From positions 6,634,001 to 6,698,000 of the forward strand of contig JACDQD010000104.1 in assembly GCA_019843655.1 (NCBI GenBank): 64,000 nucleotides of DNA, in the 5' to 3' direction. A model generated the notes under the pieces. That model was not told the DNA's origin. It saw only the letters and a program-made list of their open reading frames with translations, and ran no database searches. The DNA comes from Lethocerus indicus (Eukaryota > Arthropoda > Insecta > Hemiptera > Belostomatidae). The first letter of the stretch is position 1; every line of letters starts with the position of its first letter. A program made the position numbers and the translations under genes. This document shows positions 1 to 14,282 of the stretch, in pieces.

Positions 1-3000
1 TGTAGGCGCAAGGAACCTAAATTCCACCCTTTTATATTTGAATTCCACTCGGCTGAAAGAAAAGTAATGCAAACAGAAGGAAAGCATTCCCTCATTCGCT
101 TAGAATTCCCAGTTTTTCCGATACCGCATAATAAAAGCAATTTCCATACTCTAGCCGATTTAAATAAGGGGCTTGCACGAAAGAGGTGTTCTGTGAGCTG
201 TGAGGCTCGTCCTCAGTCTACACTGTAATGGTGTTGGATTATAAATCATTGTTATTTAATAACACCCACACAATAACATCATTGACATATATACGATTTA
301 ATGTTGAGGACTACAAATTGAAGGATTAATTTGGAAATATAAAAGAAAAATAGACCCAAACAAGATTCTGCCCTTAGGGTTCGATTGTCAGGACTAAAAC
401 AATTTGTATTTGAAACCGACGATATTATTTCAGTAACTTAAACAGAGTAACTATGCCTGTGATTAAGAACAGCTAATTGGTTAAGGTCAATTTGTTCCGA
501 ACGCGGCGTGTCTTTAATGTTGAAGCGCAGTGGTGCACTTCATTCAAGTGGGGGATAGAATAAAGTTTTTGCGACTGTAATCAAAGCGAGAGTGACTTCT
601 GGGCAAACCTATTTTACCTGTTATTTTGTAGAAAGAGCAAGGGTCGAGAAAGTCCGTAAGCCCGCTAAGGGCTGAACTTTAAGCTCCGGGGAATGGCGCA
701 AATCCCCGACAGGACATAAATCTTACTGCTTTCAAATTTTCCGACCGTAACAGCTTTTCAGACATGGACCCTCTTCGTACGAAATATTACATAACAGATT
801 TTTTCGGGGGGCTCGGAATATCCTCACTCGTGACCTCTGCTCTATACTATAGGCGAACGGCCAGAATAACGGATATAGCGATGAAAAGTATGTTGAGGCC
901 CACCGACATATTACGATGTATATTGTAGCATATTTGGTGTATAAACAACGACTGCCCCGTGGCAATTTGAACAGAATTATCAGAGAACGGGAGTTATAAA
1001 GCCTGCTACGATCGAAATCCGTCCGGACGTGATTAGCCGTCAACCATTATTCAATAATTTATCTGAATACAACACGAGGCAGATGTCGTAGTATCAGGCG
1101 GCAGCTTTTACCGAGATAATTTAGACCCCGCGGGAAATAATACACAATACCTCAATCAAAATAACGCCAATATCGTTCTTAATAGATATCAGTTCTCGAT
1201 TGTGCTTCAGATATGGGTCGTCGTATTGTTGGATAAATATGGCGTCGGATGTTTTTGAAAATCTCAATGTTTCCAGTTATGTTCAAAACAAATTCAGAAA
1301 CACGGAGACACTTAAGGAGGAGGAGGAGTTAAGTGTTTTAATGCAGGCGATTACCGTATAACTATTGGAAGATTCGAGAAATTTGAACATAGTAAAAGCG
1401 CATAACAGTTAAGTTTAAGCATCGCACTTTTTTTATCCTTATTTAGACATCATAATTGGCAACTGTGCCCGTTAGGCGCTTAAAATAATTTAGAAAATGA
1501 TTTTGATCAATTAAAAAATTGAAGTAAATTATACTAGTTCATTACCGCGAGGAAATATCGGTTGTTCTTAACGCTTTCACCCGAATAAGTACGTCGCCTA
1601 TGGGTCAACTATTTCAGTCTAATCGTGGTGTAAGGGAACGCCCCCACTGTTATCAAGGTATCCGTTAATTGAAAGCGGTTAAACCGCCATGTTAAGCCAA
1701 CTTGGAGAGGTAGGGAAGATAGATGCCAAGAGACTCCCGAAGCTCCCAGAGAAGCCGCCGCCACTTCCTTCCTGTTCGCACTTCCGGTTTGTTCGCAACA
1801 CTCCCCCCGGAACCCAATAGACCGGGGCCAACTATTCAATTTTCCCGACCTACAGCCCATCGAAGTTTCATCCCTGTCCATCATTATACCTTTCATAAAT
1901 GAGTAATTACTTGCAGTCTGAGTACTATTATGTGACTGTTATTTCGGTGTTATCCTATTTGAAAAGAATATTGATTATTCGTTCACTTCATACGCAAGTA
2001 CATGTCTTCATTTCAATATTTGAGAAATTGGCGTAGCACTTCATGAGAAATTAGATTTAAAAACTCGAAAATTATATGGCCTATAATTATTGGCGAATTG
2101 TGCCAAAATATAAGTATATTAATATGTTAATATATACTTGGTTTTTTCCAAAACCAAATAGACACTTAATGAATATAGAATACATGAAATACAGTGTTCC
2201 AAATCATATTCAAAAAAATCCAAAAATATGTATTTGTTATGACAATATCCTGAAAATCATGACTATGCCCTCAAGAATTGAATTAAAGTCGACAAATTTT
2301 AAATGGATGAGGGATACTACTTATATTTTGATACTTTTATTGCTCACAAATTTGTGTCTATTGTTATATTTTTAAGTACATCGAAATACGTATAATTTCC
2401 GAAATCGCAATAATACAGTGAACTGAATTTGTAGGAAAAAAAATCAATATGTTCCATGTTGGAAGGAGGTGGGCCCCTTTTAATACCGGGGACCCCTTTC
2501 TTCCTGCCTTGCGTTCATCGGATTTTTCTCAGCTCCCTCTTCCGCCCCTTCTTCCTTCCTAATGAATACACACATACACCCACATCCGACTGCCCACAAC
2601 AACACACTCACATCCAAACTCGTAGAAAAAAAGTGCTGAACCATATAAAAGTCAAGGCCTAATGCGTTCGTCGTTTTTTGGATGCAAGTACAAATGACCC
2701 CATTTTGTACCGCCTTGTTCTTACAGTTGAGTCGTAGCGCTTCAGTGCCGGTACGCGGAACCCAATTGTGACCAATTAAATTTATTTTTGTACGGACGAC
2801 AGTCGTATATTCTATAATTTTTTTTATCTAGAATTTTACAACGCAAAGTTATAGGCAAAAAGGAAGGAATGTATTGTTTTTCGATCAAAAAAAGTGCAGG
2901 AATGCACGTTAATGCATATTATCGTGCGCCAACGTCGGAAGCGTGACGAGTTATACAAATTTAGAATTTCAATTGATGCACCTGATGTATCATAGTCCGA

Positions 3001-3039
3001 CTGTTTTGATGACATGTCCTACCAACGCAGGGGAGTAAT

Positions 3040-3290
3040 AAATATTCAATCCAAGTCAGGAGGATCCTTGGTGCCCGCTCTGCCTATAAATTAGGAGTCG
3101 GGTTTTATTTCGTGGGCAATAAAGAATAACGGTTCATTTTAAAACTTTATTATTTATCGCCCTCGATTGTTCGCCGCGTTCATGTTTATTTTCGCCATAA
3201 ATTACGGGTTGCGGTCCGTTTGTAGTTCTCCTATTCAAAGGTATAAATAACCTACAGGCGGCAATATTTTTCTACCTATTAGCTTGTATT
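3040..3290. promoter_or_regulatory. Candidate conserved non-coding block (AT-core homeobox-type motifs)
   Basis: The block mixes CpGs with repeated TTTAT/ATAAA cores, including CCATAAATTA and TTTATTATTTAT, the type of site bound by Hox/Cdx-class homeodomains. No coding potential was seen. The call rests only on motif density and composition; without a cross-species alignment it remains a guess. Confidence 0.2.
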
Positions 3291-4087
3291 TCTCAAACGG
3301 GGGACATTGTAAAAAAGAACCTTTGATATTTTAATTAACCTTTACTGAATTCTCTGTTTTGTAATAGTGATTAGTTTATTAAATAATAATATAGTCATGT
3401 AGTCAGGTGGAATTGAAGCGTTTCAATATCCCAGTGCCAACAGAATACAATAAATAAGCCCCGACTTAATGTTTTAGAGTAACCTGGTTGGGGATAAACT
3501 CCTGCTTTCTTTGAATTTATTCCGAGTATGGCTTCTCCTTATTTTTCAGCAGTGATCCATCAAAATATTACTGAAGCATTTAAACAAGTTGATTCCAGTA
3601 TCCGGAGCAACCTGTTTGCACTATCATTGACAGTGTTCCGTCTAATTAACTGCCGCAGAGATGACAGTGAAATCTGTACAGCTTTTGACCGAATCAGCGA
3701 ATCAGGGTGTCACTGGATATAACAATGAGTACTATTAACATGAGATTTCAATTTATATTATAATCCGTTCGGATTTAATTTAACGGAGTGCAATAAAACT
3801 CTCTAAATTGATTGTAATAGCGATAATAAAACGGAAAGAAAAGAAATTGCCTAAACGCTAAAATCCTTTTCATTCGCTGTGAATATAAACTGAGTTAAGT
3901 GCTCTATTTCTTCCTGAATTACACCTCCAGCGGAACGAGGTACTGGATTAAACTCTTCATAAAATACGAAAGCCTTAAAGGATAAAAAAAGGGAAGTTGG
4001 AAATTACCACAAGTTGGAGTATTAGAATCCAATACTCCTCTTGCAAGAAGTAAATTAACGTTTAAAACAATATAATAAAATCGTAGC

Positions 4088-4146
<59 letters not shown>
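4088..4146. repeat. (GT)n-(TA)n compound microsatellite
   Basis: About 20 bases of GT repeat run directly into about 38 bases of TA repeat. This compound type recurs in mirror form at 51,453. Long tracts of this kind vary in length and are prone to assembly slippage. Confidence 0.95.
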
Positions 4147-4149
<3 letters not shown>

Positions 4150-4379
4150 TTATTAAATCCAATTTAACCCATTCCAAAAATAACTTTATGAAAAATATCG
4201 TTTTCTGGGTCAATTAAATGTCTTTCATTTTATAAACGAAGTGTTTTTGAGAGCCTAAAAGCATGTAGTTAAAGTCAATAGTTCTCTGTCAAGTGGAAAA
4301 TATAATCAATTCTTTTTTTGAAAATAATAAAGTTAGTGTTAGAAAAAAAAAACGGAAACCTGGAGTGATAAATAGTTAG

Positions 4380-4570
4380 TCAAGCGCCTGGCCGCGTTCA
4401 ATCTTTTCGACGTAGGGAAATTTTGATGAATGTTCGCCGAGGGACGCTGGTAATTACTGGCTCCGAGGGTAATTAGTAACAGTAATTAATTATGCAGCTG
4501 TGAAACAGACGAAATATATTGTTTTGTAAGGGGAAATCGACGCGGTGGGAAAAAATGGTCTCTCGACCTC
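4380..4570. promoter_or_regulatory. Candidate enhancer-like block (TAATTA cluster with E-box)
   Basis: Three TAATTA-type homeodomain cores lie within about 45 bases, followed at once by an E-box CAGCTG at 4,495-4,500, in a CpG-bearing background that contrasts with the AT-rich flanks. This is how insect developmental enhancers often look. No target gene can be named from this window. Confidence 0.22.
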
Positions 4571-7500
4571 TTGAATAATTTCAAATTCGATTTGATATCC
4601 AACAGAGGAGACTGACTCACGTTTGAGACAAAAAACTATTTGTTATGGTGTTGATTAAGAAATAAATTGTTTAAATATTGAAGGAAAAAGACTGCAATGT
4701 CATAAAAACAGCTCACGACTAATAACGACTGTAAAAAGAATCTACAATTAAAACTCTATTATTGTCAATAATAAACATTCATTTTTATTATTAAGGAAAT
4801 TATAAACGCCCTAATGCAATTTGTAATGTATATATTTTCTTTCATCTTCTGAAAACGTTTAAACTTAGCTTTTTATAACTAACAGTACACTATTTTAATT
4901 TCAGAACGAGGACGACGTTTGATTTCTGCCGCGTTATAACGTAAATTCATTTCTCTCATGTCAAAATGCGACATTACTGCGTGGATTATTTATAATGTGA
5001 CCGGGACTGCCCGCTCCAGATAGGATTGGAAACGAGAAAATATATCGCTAACGAAGATTCACTGGGAAAAACCAAGAATGGGACCGCGATGAAGGGAATA
5101 ATAAATATTAAAGAACCAGTCGCCAACCAGAATACCTTTCATTTTCTTATTTCACTTCAAATACCTTTTGTTGTCTGTTTACCGGTATAAGTATATTATT
5201 GAACGGGCTGAGTCCATGTCATTAAGTAGACTATTAAGGAACAATTCCTAGATTATAGTACAGAGTTTAATCTTTTCCATTCTACCCGTGGCAATAGCCT
5301 TGGCACGGGCTGCTCTAGGTTGGCTCCCAATGGGGGGCCTTTCCCGCCCTAGTTATACAAACCTTAGCCTCGATGGCCTTCCTCACTGACACTCATAATG
5401 TGTCCTCTGTTTTATTCCCGCCTCCTGGGGCTAATCCCCCGGGTATTGCAAATTTAATTTTCCAAGAAACAAACGCTTTAAAACCTTCCAAAAATTATAA
5501 AAATTACACAGGTTGTTTCCATGCGTTGATGTGTTTGTTTCATGTAAGGGCAGTCAGAAGCCGGAATGTAAAATTTCATACAAAACAAATGGAGTTGATT
5601 CCGGAAATTGTTATTAGACTCCTATTTTTCAAAATAACGCCAGAAACAACATTTCTAGATAAAATTAAGTTAAATCTTAAACGATTGGACCAGTGACATA
5701 CATAAGAGTTTCTAATCTATCAAATATCCTGTTTCTAATGGCATTTACGAAAAAAAGCAATTTCTAAATGTAAATGACGTTTTTACATTATTTACTGTCA
5801 TAATCCGAAACGAAGAGATTTAAATCTCTACGTTATATTGAAATATATTGAAAACTGACAAAAATATTTCCATCTAAAGGGAGATAATCGACCGCACTTC
5901 TTCCACGCGATTACTTTTTATTTTGTCATGGCAATATTCAATTTTGCCCGGGTCGGGAGTTGAATTATTGAAAAACAAATTTAATTTTCAAAGAGATTTA
6001 ATTAACGAATCGTTCTACGGTTTCCGACTAAACCTCATTAGGATAAAATGTATTTACACCTGGATATAATATTTTTTGTTGAGTATTTTTCGTTTTATTA
6101 GCTCTTTTATATGATACGAAATGCAGAATATTTCATTCGACAGGAACATTATATTAATAATAATTATTATACCAGTTGGTAATCATGAAATATGAAATTT
6201 CATCTAATTCATACTGAATTTTTGAATTCATATTGGGGGAACGCGCACTATTTATGAAAACCACAAAATCGAACACATTGCATATTAACTATTTGGAAGT
6301 TTCTATTTAGATCATATTATTATCTCACTGTCATCGTACTTCCTGTTCTAATTAGCATAACAAAATTCAATATTAACTCTAAGACAGAAACTTGAACAAA
6401 AGTCTAATCTCTTGCACAATTACAGAACCCTCGGGTATCTGAAGAACTACTGTGGTCTAGGAATTGCTTTAAGTTCCTGGGTAAACCTTACGATTCTGTT
6501 CCTGGGTGAAAGGGCAGTCTGGCCTGAAGGTAGAAATGAAAAAGGTGACGCTTTTTCAGCCCCCATCGTGACGGTGACCGTTGAACCGTAAAATGATTAC
6601 CGTGTGAACCGCAACATCAACTAAGACTATATTTATGAAAAGTACGCTTCAAAAAGAGAAATTTTTCCCGGCTGTACAAAGTAGATGCATGAAACAGAGA
6701 CCAACGATACAGTAAAGCATAGTGACTACACAGTGAAATATGAGCCCATACTTAAAATCACTCGGGACCGAGTTTAATACCTAGTAAATATTGATTTTTA
6801 TTAATTAAATGATACAATAAATTGTTGAAATAAACCCTGACGAATGAGGTAAGAGGGACAAAATATATGACTGAAACGATGCAATCATTCGGACATTATT
6901 AGTTGTACGTAATTATTAGAAAGCCCGCTAAGACTTTCTACAAGAATCTCTTGCGCTGCTTTGTTTGATTCCCTGGGTATTGAATTGGCGTTAAGTAACG
7001 TAAAGGAAGGTCAGCTCGCAGTCACAGCTGTTTTCATAACTTTCTAATTGGTTTTATATCAACAGGATAGCCCTGGAATACAAGTAAGCCAGTCTCAGTT
7101 CCAGACCGCGATGCGATAGCGCTGTGAATTTTCCCACCGTTTACTAAAGTGAAAATGGTACATATCCTTAAAATAATAGAAATAAAAGAAACTGCAGGAC
7201 ATAATTTTGAATCGGTTAAGAATAGTAAAGCTTCTAGTTGCCATAATAGGGAAAAAGCATGGAATTTAAAAACATTAAATCACCTACAACATACAATACA
7301 TTCAAAACCATTAATCCATTGGGTCCTGCCAATATTAAGCCAATTAAGCCGAAGTTGTTTAAGCATGAAAGTATGAAGTTATTGCAAAATTTATTGTATT
7401 GTAAAACAATTTTAAGTTCGTAAGAATTTAAGTCTTTGACATGTAAGAGACCACTTTACTTATAGTTGAGTTCAAGTTCAAAAAAAAAGGTTTACACAAT

Positions 7501-7647
7501 TAAAAAATTAACGCAATTATTATAATCTATTAGGCTATAATTTACAAGGAAAGATATTATAAAAATAGACAATTGTACGAATGTAACTAATAATGAATAT
7601 AACTGTATAAATTCTTTTTGCCTCATGATGTATTAATATGACAGTCG

Positions 7648-7650
<3 letters not shown>

Positions 7651-7696
<46 letters not shown>
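7651..7696. repeat. (TA)n microsatellite
   Basis: About 44 bases of uninterrupted TA dinucleotides, bounded by CATATA and TATATG, so the whole tract is self-complementary. Confidence 0.95.
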
Positions 7697-7698
<2 letters not shown>

Positions 7699-7739
7699 GC
7701 ATGTAAAATTAAATTTCAACAGTAAGGCTCCAGTACCGG

Positions 7740-7935
7740 AAGAAAGGTGTGATTTCACTTTATTTATGGCACTCCTTAATCGTAATAAAGTGGGCTGGGC
7801 CAACAGCCCTCTCTCGCTTTTTAAGACCTCCCAACCTCCATAAATTAGGTAATTTATCCGGCAGTTAATTTCGGCCTCCGGGGAGGAAACTTAACCTTTT
7901 CAAAATTTAAAAACTTTTTTCACCTCACGCGCTCC
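7740..7935. promoter_or_regulatory. Candidate conserved non-coding block
   Basis: The stretch carries TTTATGG, CCATAAATTAGG and GGTAATTTATCC cores plus GC-rich segments, and no open frame with protein motifs. It resembles a homeodomain-bound regulatory block. The evidence is motif density only. Confidence 0.18.
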
Positions 7936-9039
7936 TCTCTTCTGCACAAGAAGCCCAAATATTGATGCATAAATGCCATTTAAACCGTGTACTTGTTTTC
8001 AGAAATATTAAAATGTTCGGAACCTTATTCCGTGCTCAGACCGGTAGTAGGGTTGCCATTGAAAATTACGAACTCCCAGGGATTCAACCTTCAAGTTGAA
8101 TAATTTTTGACGTTAAATAAAATCATTTGCGAGTAACAATCACTGCAATAGGAACGAATGTACTTGTATACGATTTTATCAAAATTAAATTCTATATTAA
8201 CCCTACAGCTGGACTTTTTATAGCTGATTTGCCATCATTTTGTAGAAAAGAAAGGGTTTAATAACTGAAGTCTAATGTTCAGTAAGTTCAAATATGTAAT
8301 TATTACATTCTACTTATGTGTAACGCCAATATTCTCGTTCCTATGATTCTACCGAATAACCCATTAAAATAGATCACCCCTATAAATAACGCAAACGTAT
8401 ATTACGAGTTCGTCACGGTGTCATTTGAAACCATTTCCTGTCCGGTCCGAACGATCAAAACGGAAGTTCCATTATCTCTGCAATTCATTTACGCGTTCAT
8501 TTACACAGTCGTTTTGCACGAAGGGCATATTTAACTGAATTGGACGATTCATCTGAGTGACGATCACTCTAGCGAGATTATTTTGCACTACGCTTAAGAA
8601 GAATGCGTTATCCATGTGTGTCTGCAAACGTATATCACCCGTGGGACATTGCTTCTTCTATCGGTTTTTTACTTTTCCCAGTCGTCGGCAGCTAATATCG
8701 CGCCTAGGACTCATAGTGCCATCATCGGATGAAGAACATGGATATGAACTGCAATATAATGAAGAGCCCCTACGGATCCACTCTCCAACGCTTTGATATT
8801 CATATATAAATATTCTTCCTTACTGCTATGAATTTAATTTCATAGCGAGCGTTTCGATTGTAAAAACTATATTCCAAATATTACGTCATGTAATCCACTG
8901 AAAAAGTCAAATTTTTGTCAAAAACTTTCTCCATAACCAATGCTCAGCTCAGGAATAATACGATGGGACGGTATTGTCCAGGTGATAAGGAACCTCGTTA
9001 AGGCGGATTTACCGCGTATGTTAACAATTTTTTTACGCA

Positions 9040-9310
9040 TCAACGTTCTTTTGTCGGGCCCGACGTGCAACACGCGTATCCGGAGGGGGGCACTCTTATC
9101 TAGCGAGGACAGACACCCCCCGCCCCATCCGAACAGCGGTTTGAAAGGGGGCAGCCGTCTCGAAATATATCACCGGGCTTCAATTTCCAAGAGGCGTGGG
9201 GTTGGAGGGTTTGCTATTGAGCTGTCGCCTCCACGGCGGCTCCACGCCGCGAGATAAGCACAGCCTCGGTCGACCGGACCGCCTCAATCACTTCAGGACG
9301 GATCGGGGGT
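9040..9310. other. GC-rich CpG-dense patch
   Basis: A sharply bounded patch with G and C runs and many CpGs (for example GGCCCGACG, CTCCACGGCGGC) inside AT-rich DNA. Open frames cross it on the plus strand (8,940-9,257 and 9,196-9,396), but composition alone removes stop codons there and neither product shows a domain. It could be an unmethylated CpG-rich regulatory element or a 5' exon/promoter of an unrecognised gene. Confidence 0.35.
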
Positions 9311-10229
9311 GGAAGAAAAAATTTGGGGACATTTCATACGACGCTCGTCGATATCAGAAAGGTGCAGGTCGCGAAAGGCAGATTTCAAAGGCTTAAGAAG
9401 AACACAATGAAATTGGATGCTGCCTAGGTTTTTAGAACATATTAGGCCTTGAGCTTTAGGTTAATTACAACATAAGTGTGTAACACAGTAATTCCAGCTT
9501 AGGAGAATAAATAAACCCTGATTTTTAATAACTAGTTTACATGCAGTATTTAAAAAAAGTATTGAAACTAATGTATGAATATTAATAAACAAATTAGAAG
9601 ATTACGCGCAGTCCATATAAACGTTAAACCTTTTACTATTAATTTATTTATATTTTACCTTCGAATATGCTCCTCTCTAGGTAAATTAAAATAAGAATTC
9701 TTTAATATGGTAACTAACATATAGAAAAGTTGGAAGCACGTATTACGACTAATGCTACTTTCTGAATTGTAGTTTCCACGTTGTGATGCCCTTATTTTGA
9801 ACCATATCTACCATACGGGGGAAATGATACGGTCATTCAAAGTGCGCCTTCCGCCCCCAATACATACGATAACAACTCGACAAACAAGAAACCTTATTGC
9901 GAACTACCCCACTCAAACGATACGAGCGAAAAGCTGGACGGGCGCCAAATGAAGTTGGGGACTTATTGAACTATCGCCGCGCCAGATATTGCTATAGCTA
10001 TAACGAGGCTTAACAGATACCCGCGTCATTCATTCGACGACTCGTAGTTGACAATAAAGTTTAGAACCGTCAATGGGAAAATAATTTAATTATTATCTAC
10101 ATTACATCCAGAGTGCTGACCACAAAAATTTACTTTTTTAGACGTTTCATGTTAATGAGCTCATCACTAAATTGTTCATAGTTCGTTTTATTGTATCGTT
10201 AACGCTTGGTTCTCATAGATGTATGCGTA

Positions 10230-10680
10230 AAGGCGGGGCGGAAATATTAATAGTAATAGGTTGGGGCGTACTTCCCCCCCCCCCTCAGAACCAAGCTGGG
10301 GCTCGATGGTGCTCCAGCTGCCGTTAAACATGCCATCCGGGGGGCGGTAATAGGACCAGCTTGGACCACCATCCCCAATCGATACGACGGTGTTCACTCG
10401 ATACAGGGTTGGCCACAGCGCGGGGCTTATTAAAGCGGCGGGGGGCTTTATTAAGTTGGCCGTAGCCCGCGGGCAATGTCAACCGCTCGGACCGGCCGGT
10501 CTGCCTCGCGGTCTCGATTTTCACCGTTCCTCGAATAGGCGGACGCTAGCTTTTTTCGAAACTCAGTCGATGAGGATATCGGAGGAATTGAGGTCAAGTG
10601 TGGTGAATTGATGAACGGGGCAAGTTCGGGAAAGGGGGAGGGGGCTGGCTCCAGTGTACGCCACGGTGGCAAAATCTCTC
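10230..10680. other. GC-rich CpG-dense patch with overlapping open frames on both strands
   Basis: This 450-base patch has poly-C and poly-G runs and dense CpG, with frames of 66-73 codons open on both strands. That is expected of GC-rich sequence with few stop codons and is not evidence of genes. No protein family was recognised. Together with 9,040-9,310 it could mark a promoter or CpG-rich regulatory region. Confidence 0.35.
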
Positions 10681-12198
10681 GTTAACGCACCCCAACGACT
10701 ATTTGCGGTAGAATATCGTGTACGCCCTCTTAATAATTGAACAGGCGAAACAGTTCTGCGTACAATTCTGATAATTAAACGCCGTCACATAACACTAGAT
10801 AACATTGCAATTAAATTTAGGCCTCAGGGTGAATGGTCTTACCTAGCAGATGGTAGGTAAAATTGAAATTCTAAAACTAAAAAATAATGCACATACTATA
10901 CATTCGAATACTAAACATTCGAAAATAACGGTATGATTTTTATGAAGCAGCTCGTTTCCGATAAATAAGTTAATAACCGTCATTATATTTAAAACATGTC
11001 TAAGTTTAACAATTTCTTCTAGCCTATTAGTCCCGTTGGCAAAAGCAAGGACGGCCGACCGCAAACAGCAACATTGAGTTACACATACAGCAGGAATGGG
11101 ATTCATACGGCGAATAAATTATTCTATCTAGTTTGACAAACCATTACCTAAAATCATGGGCAAATACTTATAACGCCTATAATTGTAGTTCTAGTGTAAT
11201 GTTTGTAATTACTCATATATAGTGTAAATAAATACCACTGATTTATATCACCGGACTAGATTAATGATTTATATGACCTGTTTTTATTACAGTCATCGTT
11301 TAAAGAATAACGGCTGGATCAAAAATAACACTTCAAGGCTTGGATTTAAACGTTACGAAAAAATGAAGATGAAAACATGTAATATGCAACAGCAATTACT
11401 TCTGAACATTAATTCCTAGTGCAGTAAGAGCTCGCGGTTTATAACTCCGTTGTTCGTGGAATCCATTATTTGCTGTTGAAAATGTTTAACCTGTTTCGTT
11501 CTATCTCATAACACAGTTTCACTTATTCGGTGTATCCGATGGAAGGTGATTTCCGTTCCTAAGTATTATATTAGGATCACTGTTGTAAAGGTAGATTCCT
11601 TCATAACTTCAATTCTATTTTTTGATTAATTCAAGCATAACATCTGAGATTACACAATTGACATTAACTGGACATATAAGGCTAATAAAGAATTTCTGTC
11701 CTGCCCCTTTATAATTGCTTATTTAAATAAACAACACGTTGTAAGAAACGGAATACTGCCAACGGCGAGATGGCAAAGTCGGTCTATCGCAAGGAAGAAA
11801 CAAAATCGTGGTATATATAAAGTCCGACTGATTGCACATTCTGCCCGACGGGGTAAAAACGGGCTGCGTTTAAGGCCCCAATAAAGTAAGTGTACTCTAT
11901 ACGAACATGCTGCACCGCGTTCTGCCTTTAACTTTGAAGAATGATTTCCCGTTTACACAACCCATTGTATGAAATCAAACGCGAAACGATTATATCCGGC
12001 AATTTATTCATCGAGGAGCACGTTTTCACTTCTCTCAGTTGTGACATCTTTAACGATTCGTTTAATCCCCCCCCCCTCCCCCCAAGGTCGCGTTCAAATA
12101 TTCACGCCTTCCGTAACGCTATAGGGAAAGTTTAGACGCATTCCGACGGACCTATGTTTCCAGCTATACCCATTCTCCATTATTTGTTATGTTTAGTT

Positions 12199-12235
12199 AT
12201 ACCGGTTTCGGCTTGGCGCCATCATCAGTAACAAG
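12199..12235. repeat. Possible dispersed-repeat motif
   Basis: ACCGGTTTCGGCTTGGCGCC followed by ATCATCAGT resembles a motif I recall in dispersed repeats of many insect genomes (CCGGTTTCGGC then GCCATCATCAG). I cannot name the family, and element boundaries are not visible. Confidence 0.25.
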
Positions 12236-14068
12236 TTTTCGGTAGATTAATAGGAAATACACTTTCCTAGGATGCTTGTGACTCGTACGGCTTAATTTAC
12301 GCATTTAGCTTCGAGTCACGTATTACACTATTCATACCTATCGGATCGTCTTTAAAAGCAATAACCGGTAAGCGTTCAAAATGGGCGCTGTGTCCGTTAT
12401 ATTATGAGGAGCAAAAATGGAGAAGGTGACCTCAAGAAATTACGCAAGTTTCTCCCCCCTCCCCCTCTCATCAACTTTCTTCCCGCTTCATCTTCAGTTA
12501 AGACAGTTTCTTTTTCCCCTATTTGACCTTTACGAACGGTCGCTCCCGGGGAATAATGTCCCTTTACTTTTCAAATAACGGAATTTTCGATATCGCTCGC
12601 AGACATTTACGAAAGTCGATGTTTACCGCGGGCTTTCGTCGCCGCTGGTCGAACACTAAACGGAACGTGCTGTTTGTCAGCGAGGAATTTTCTGTGTAAA
12701 AGTATTGTTCTTGCTCATTTATTTAAAAAATCATATAATTTTAGTTTATCTTTCAGATTTTGCGTACTCGAAGTGAGTTTGTTGCCCTATCATTTAGTTG
12801 TTCAAGTCAGTTCAATTTTGAAGTTCGTCCAGACCCGATAGTAAAGCCCCTGTCAGTGACTAGAGAATTAGTTCACAAATTCTAACAACCGAATTACGCC
12901 GGGTTTAAAGCTCAAGCTCTCAACTTATACTAACTCCTTGTCAGAAGCACTAATGGTGTGTCTGCTATCCCTCTACCCCGTTTCAAACATAATTCTGCAA
13001 AAGCTCGATCTGAATTCCTTCGGCGTAATCTTAATTCCTCAAATATAACTTTCACTAAAAGATCGAGCGGCCTAATTTTTTTTGATTACATTATAGTTAA
13101 CTAAGATAAATTATCATCATGATTAATGGTATTAACAAGTTTGCGTGTTTATAAAATAATAATGGGTTGAAAATTATATTTACAGAATGCGCCATAATTA
13201 AATATGCATCACGAAATTTAGTCTGAAATTTCAACAATCCCAGTAATTTAACTAACTCGGCCCGGCCTGTACAGAACGGCCAACTGAAACACAAACCGGG
13301 AAAACATCAAGCAATTAATATTTGCAACAATCGCATATTTCTGGATAACTGGCTGGCTCCGCACCGCCATCGGGACCCAATGCAATGAGCAGGTCAGGAA
13401 TTTCTAATTAAGTCATAAATTAGTTTGGCACGCGGCCCGACCCCCAAGTATAAATGCCCTCAAAATCTGTACATTTCTCGGAACCCAAACGCCCGGATTA
13501 ATCAATTCATATTTCGCATCAATTCGGCATAAGGTAATGAATTTTTCCCTTCTGTGAAATGTAAAATTAACCTCATTTCCATGTTTTCCCTGATTAAAGC
13601 CAATTTTGTAACCCTTCATCACAGTAGTGCAATAATAACCAGTTAACTTTTATTTTCATTTATATATTTAACTGAACTTCAGACATTTCCCTGATACTAA
13701 GTATACAATATATGGGATAGTATGATTAGGACTGTCAATTATCTGTGTTGTTTCTAAGATACAATTATCCCAGTATGGTTCAAGTGATATTCTTTCGATA
13801 ATTATTGATTTATTTATATAACCACTAATATTATAAAATATAAAATAAATATGAATATAAATATATTGTTAATATTAAAAAAACTGCTGCAATACAATAC
13901 TGCCTAATCGGTCAAACTAAAAAATAGCAGCGTTTTGTTCTTCAAATTCAAACCCGGATATAATTTCAGTCGAATTGTAGTAACTGAAATATTCATGATG
14001 TTATTTGCGTGTAAATAAAATTACCGCTCCCAAAATAATACTTTCCTTTTCGCTTGTTCGGTCGACCT

Positions 14069-14282
14069 CGGGTTTTCGCCATCACGAATATTGGGTTTAA
14101 CGTACTCGTTTTTTGTAAAGGACTAAGTCGGATTGTCGATGGGTAAAGTTCGGCCAGTACACGACTGAAGAGAGACGTCTTATATTTCGGATCTCCGAAT
14201 ATAAAACCCTGTTAAGTATTTAAACAATAAAATTAATGATTAAATATTCGAGAAAAAATTTGATACCGATGGCGAAAACCCG
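14069..14282. repeat. 15-bp perfect inverted repeat with ~184-bp spacer
   Basis: CGGGTTTTCGCCATC at 14,069-14,083 is exactly complementary to GATGGCGAAAACCCG at 14,268-14,282. The spacer shows no coding capacity. It could be the arms of a small foldback element or chance. Confidence 0.5.

Noticed and set aside
5373..5696. 107-codon plus-strand open frame
   Set aside because: No domain, no hydrophobic or cysteine pattern, no splice partner; length is expected by chance in 64 kb.
8557..8796. 79-codon plus-strand open frame
   Set aside because: No recognisable motif and no conserved context; consistent with chance.
10188..10672. Several overlapping open frames on both strands
   Set aside because: They coincide with a GC-rich patch where stop codons are rare; mutual overlap in several frames argues against coding.
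11811..11830. TATATAAA box-like sequence
   Set aside because: No downstream coding exon or initiator could be linked to it; such words are frequent in AT-rich DNA.
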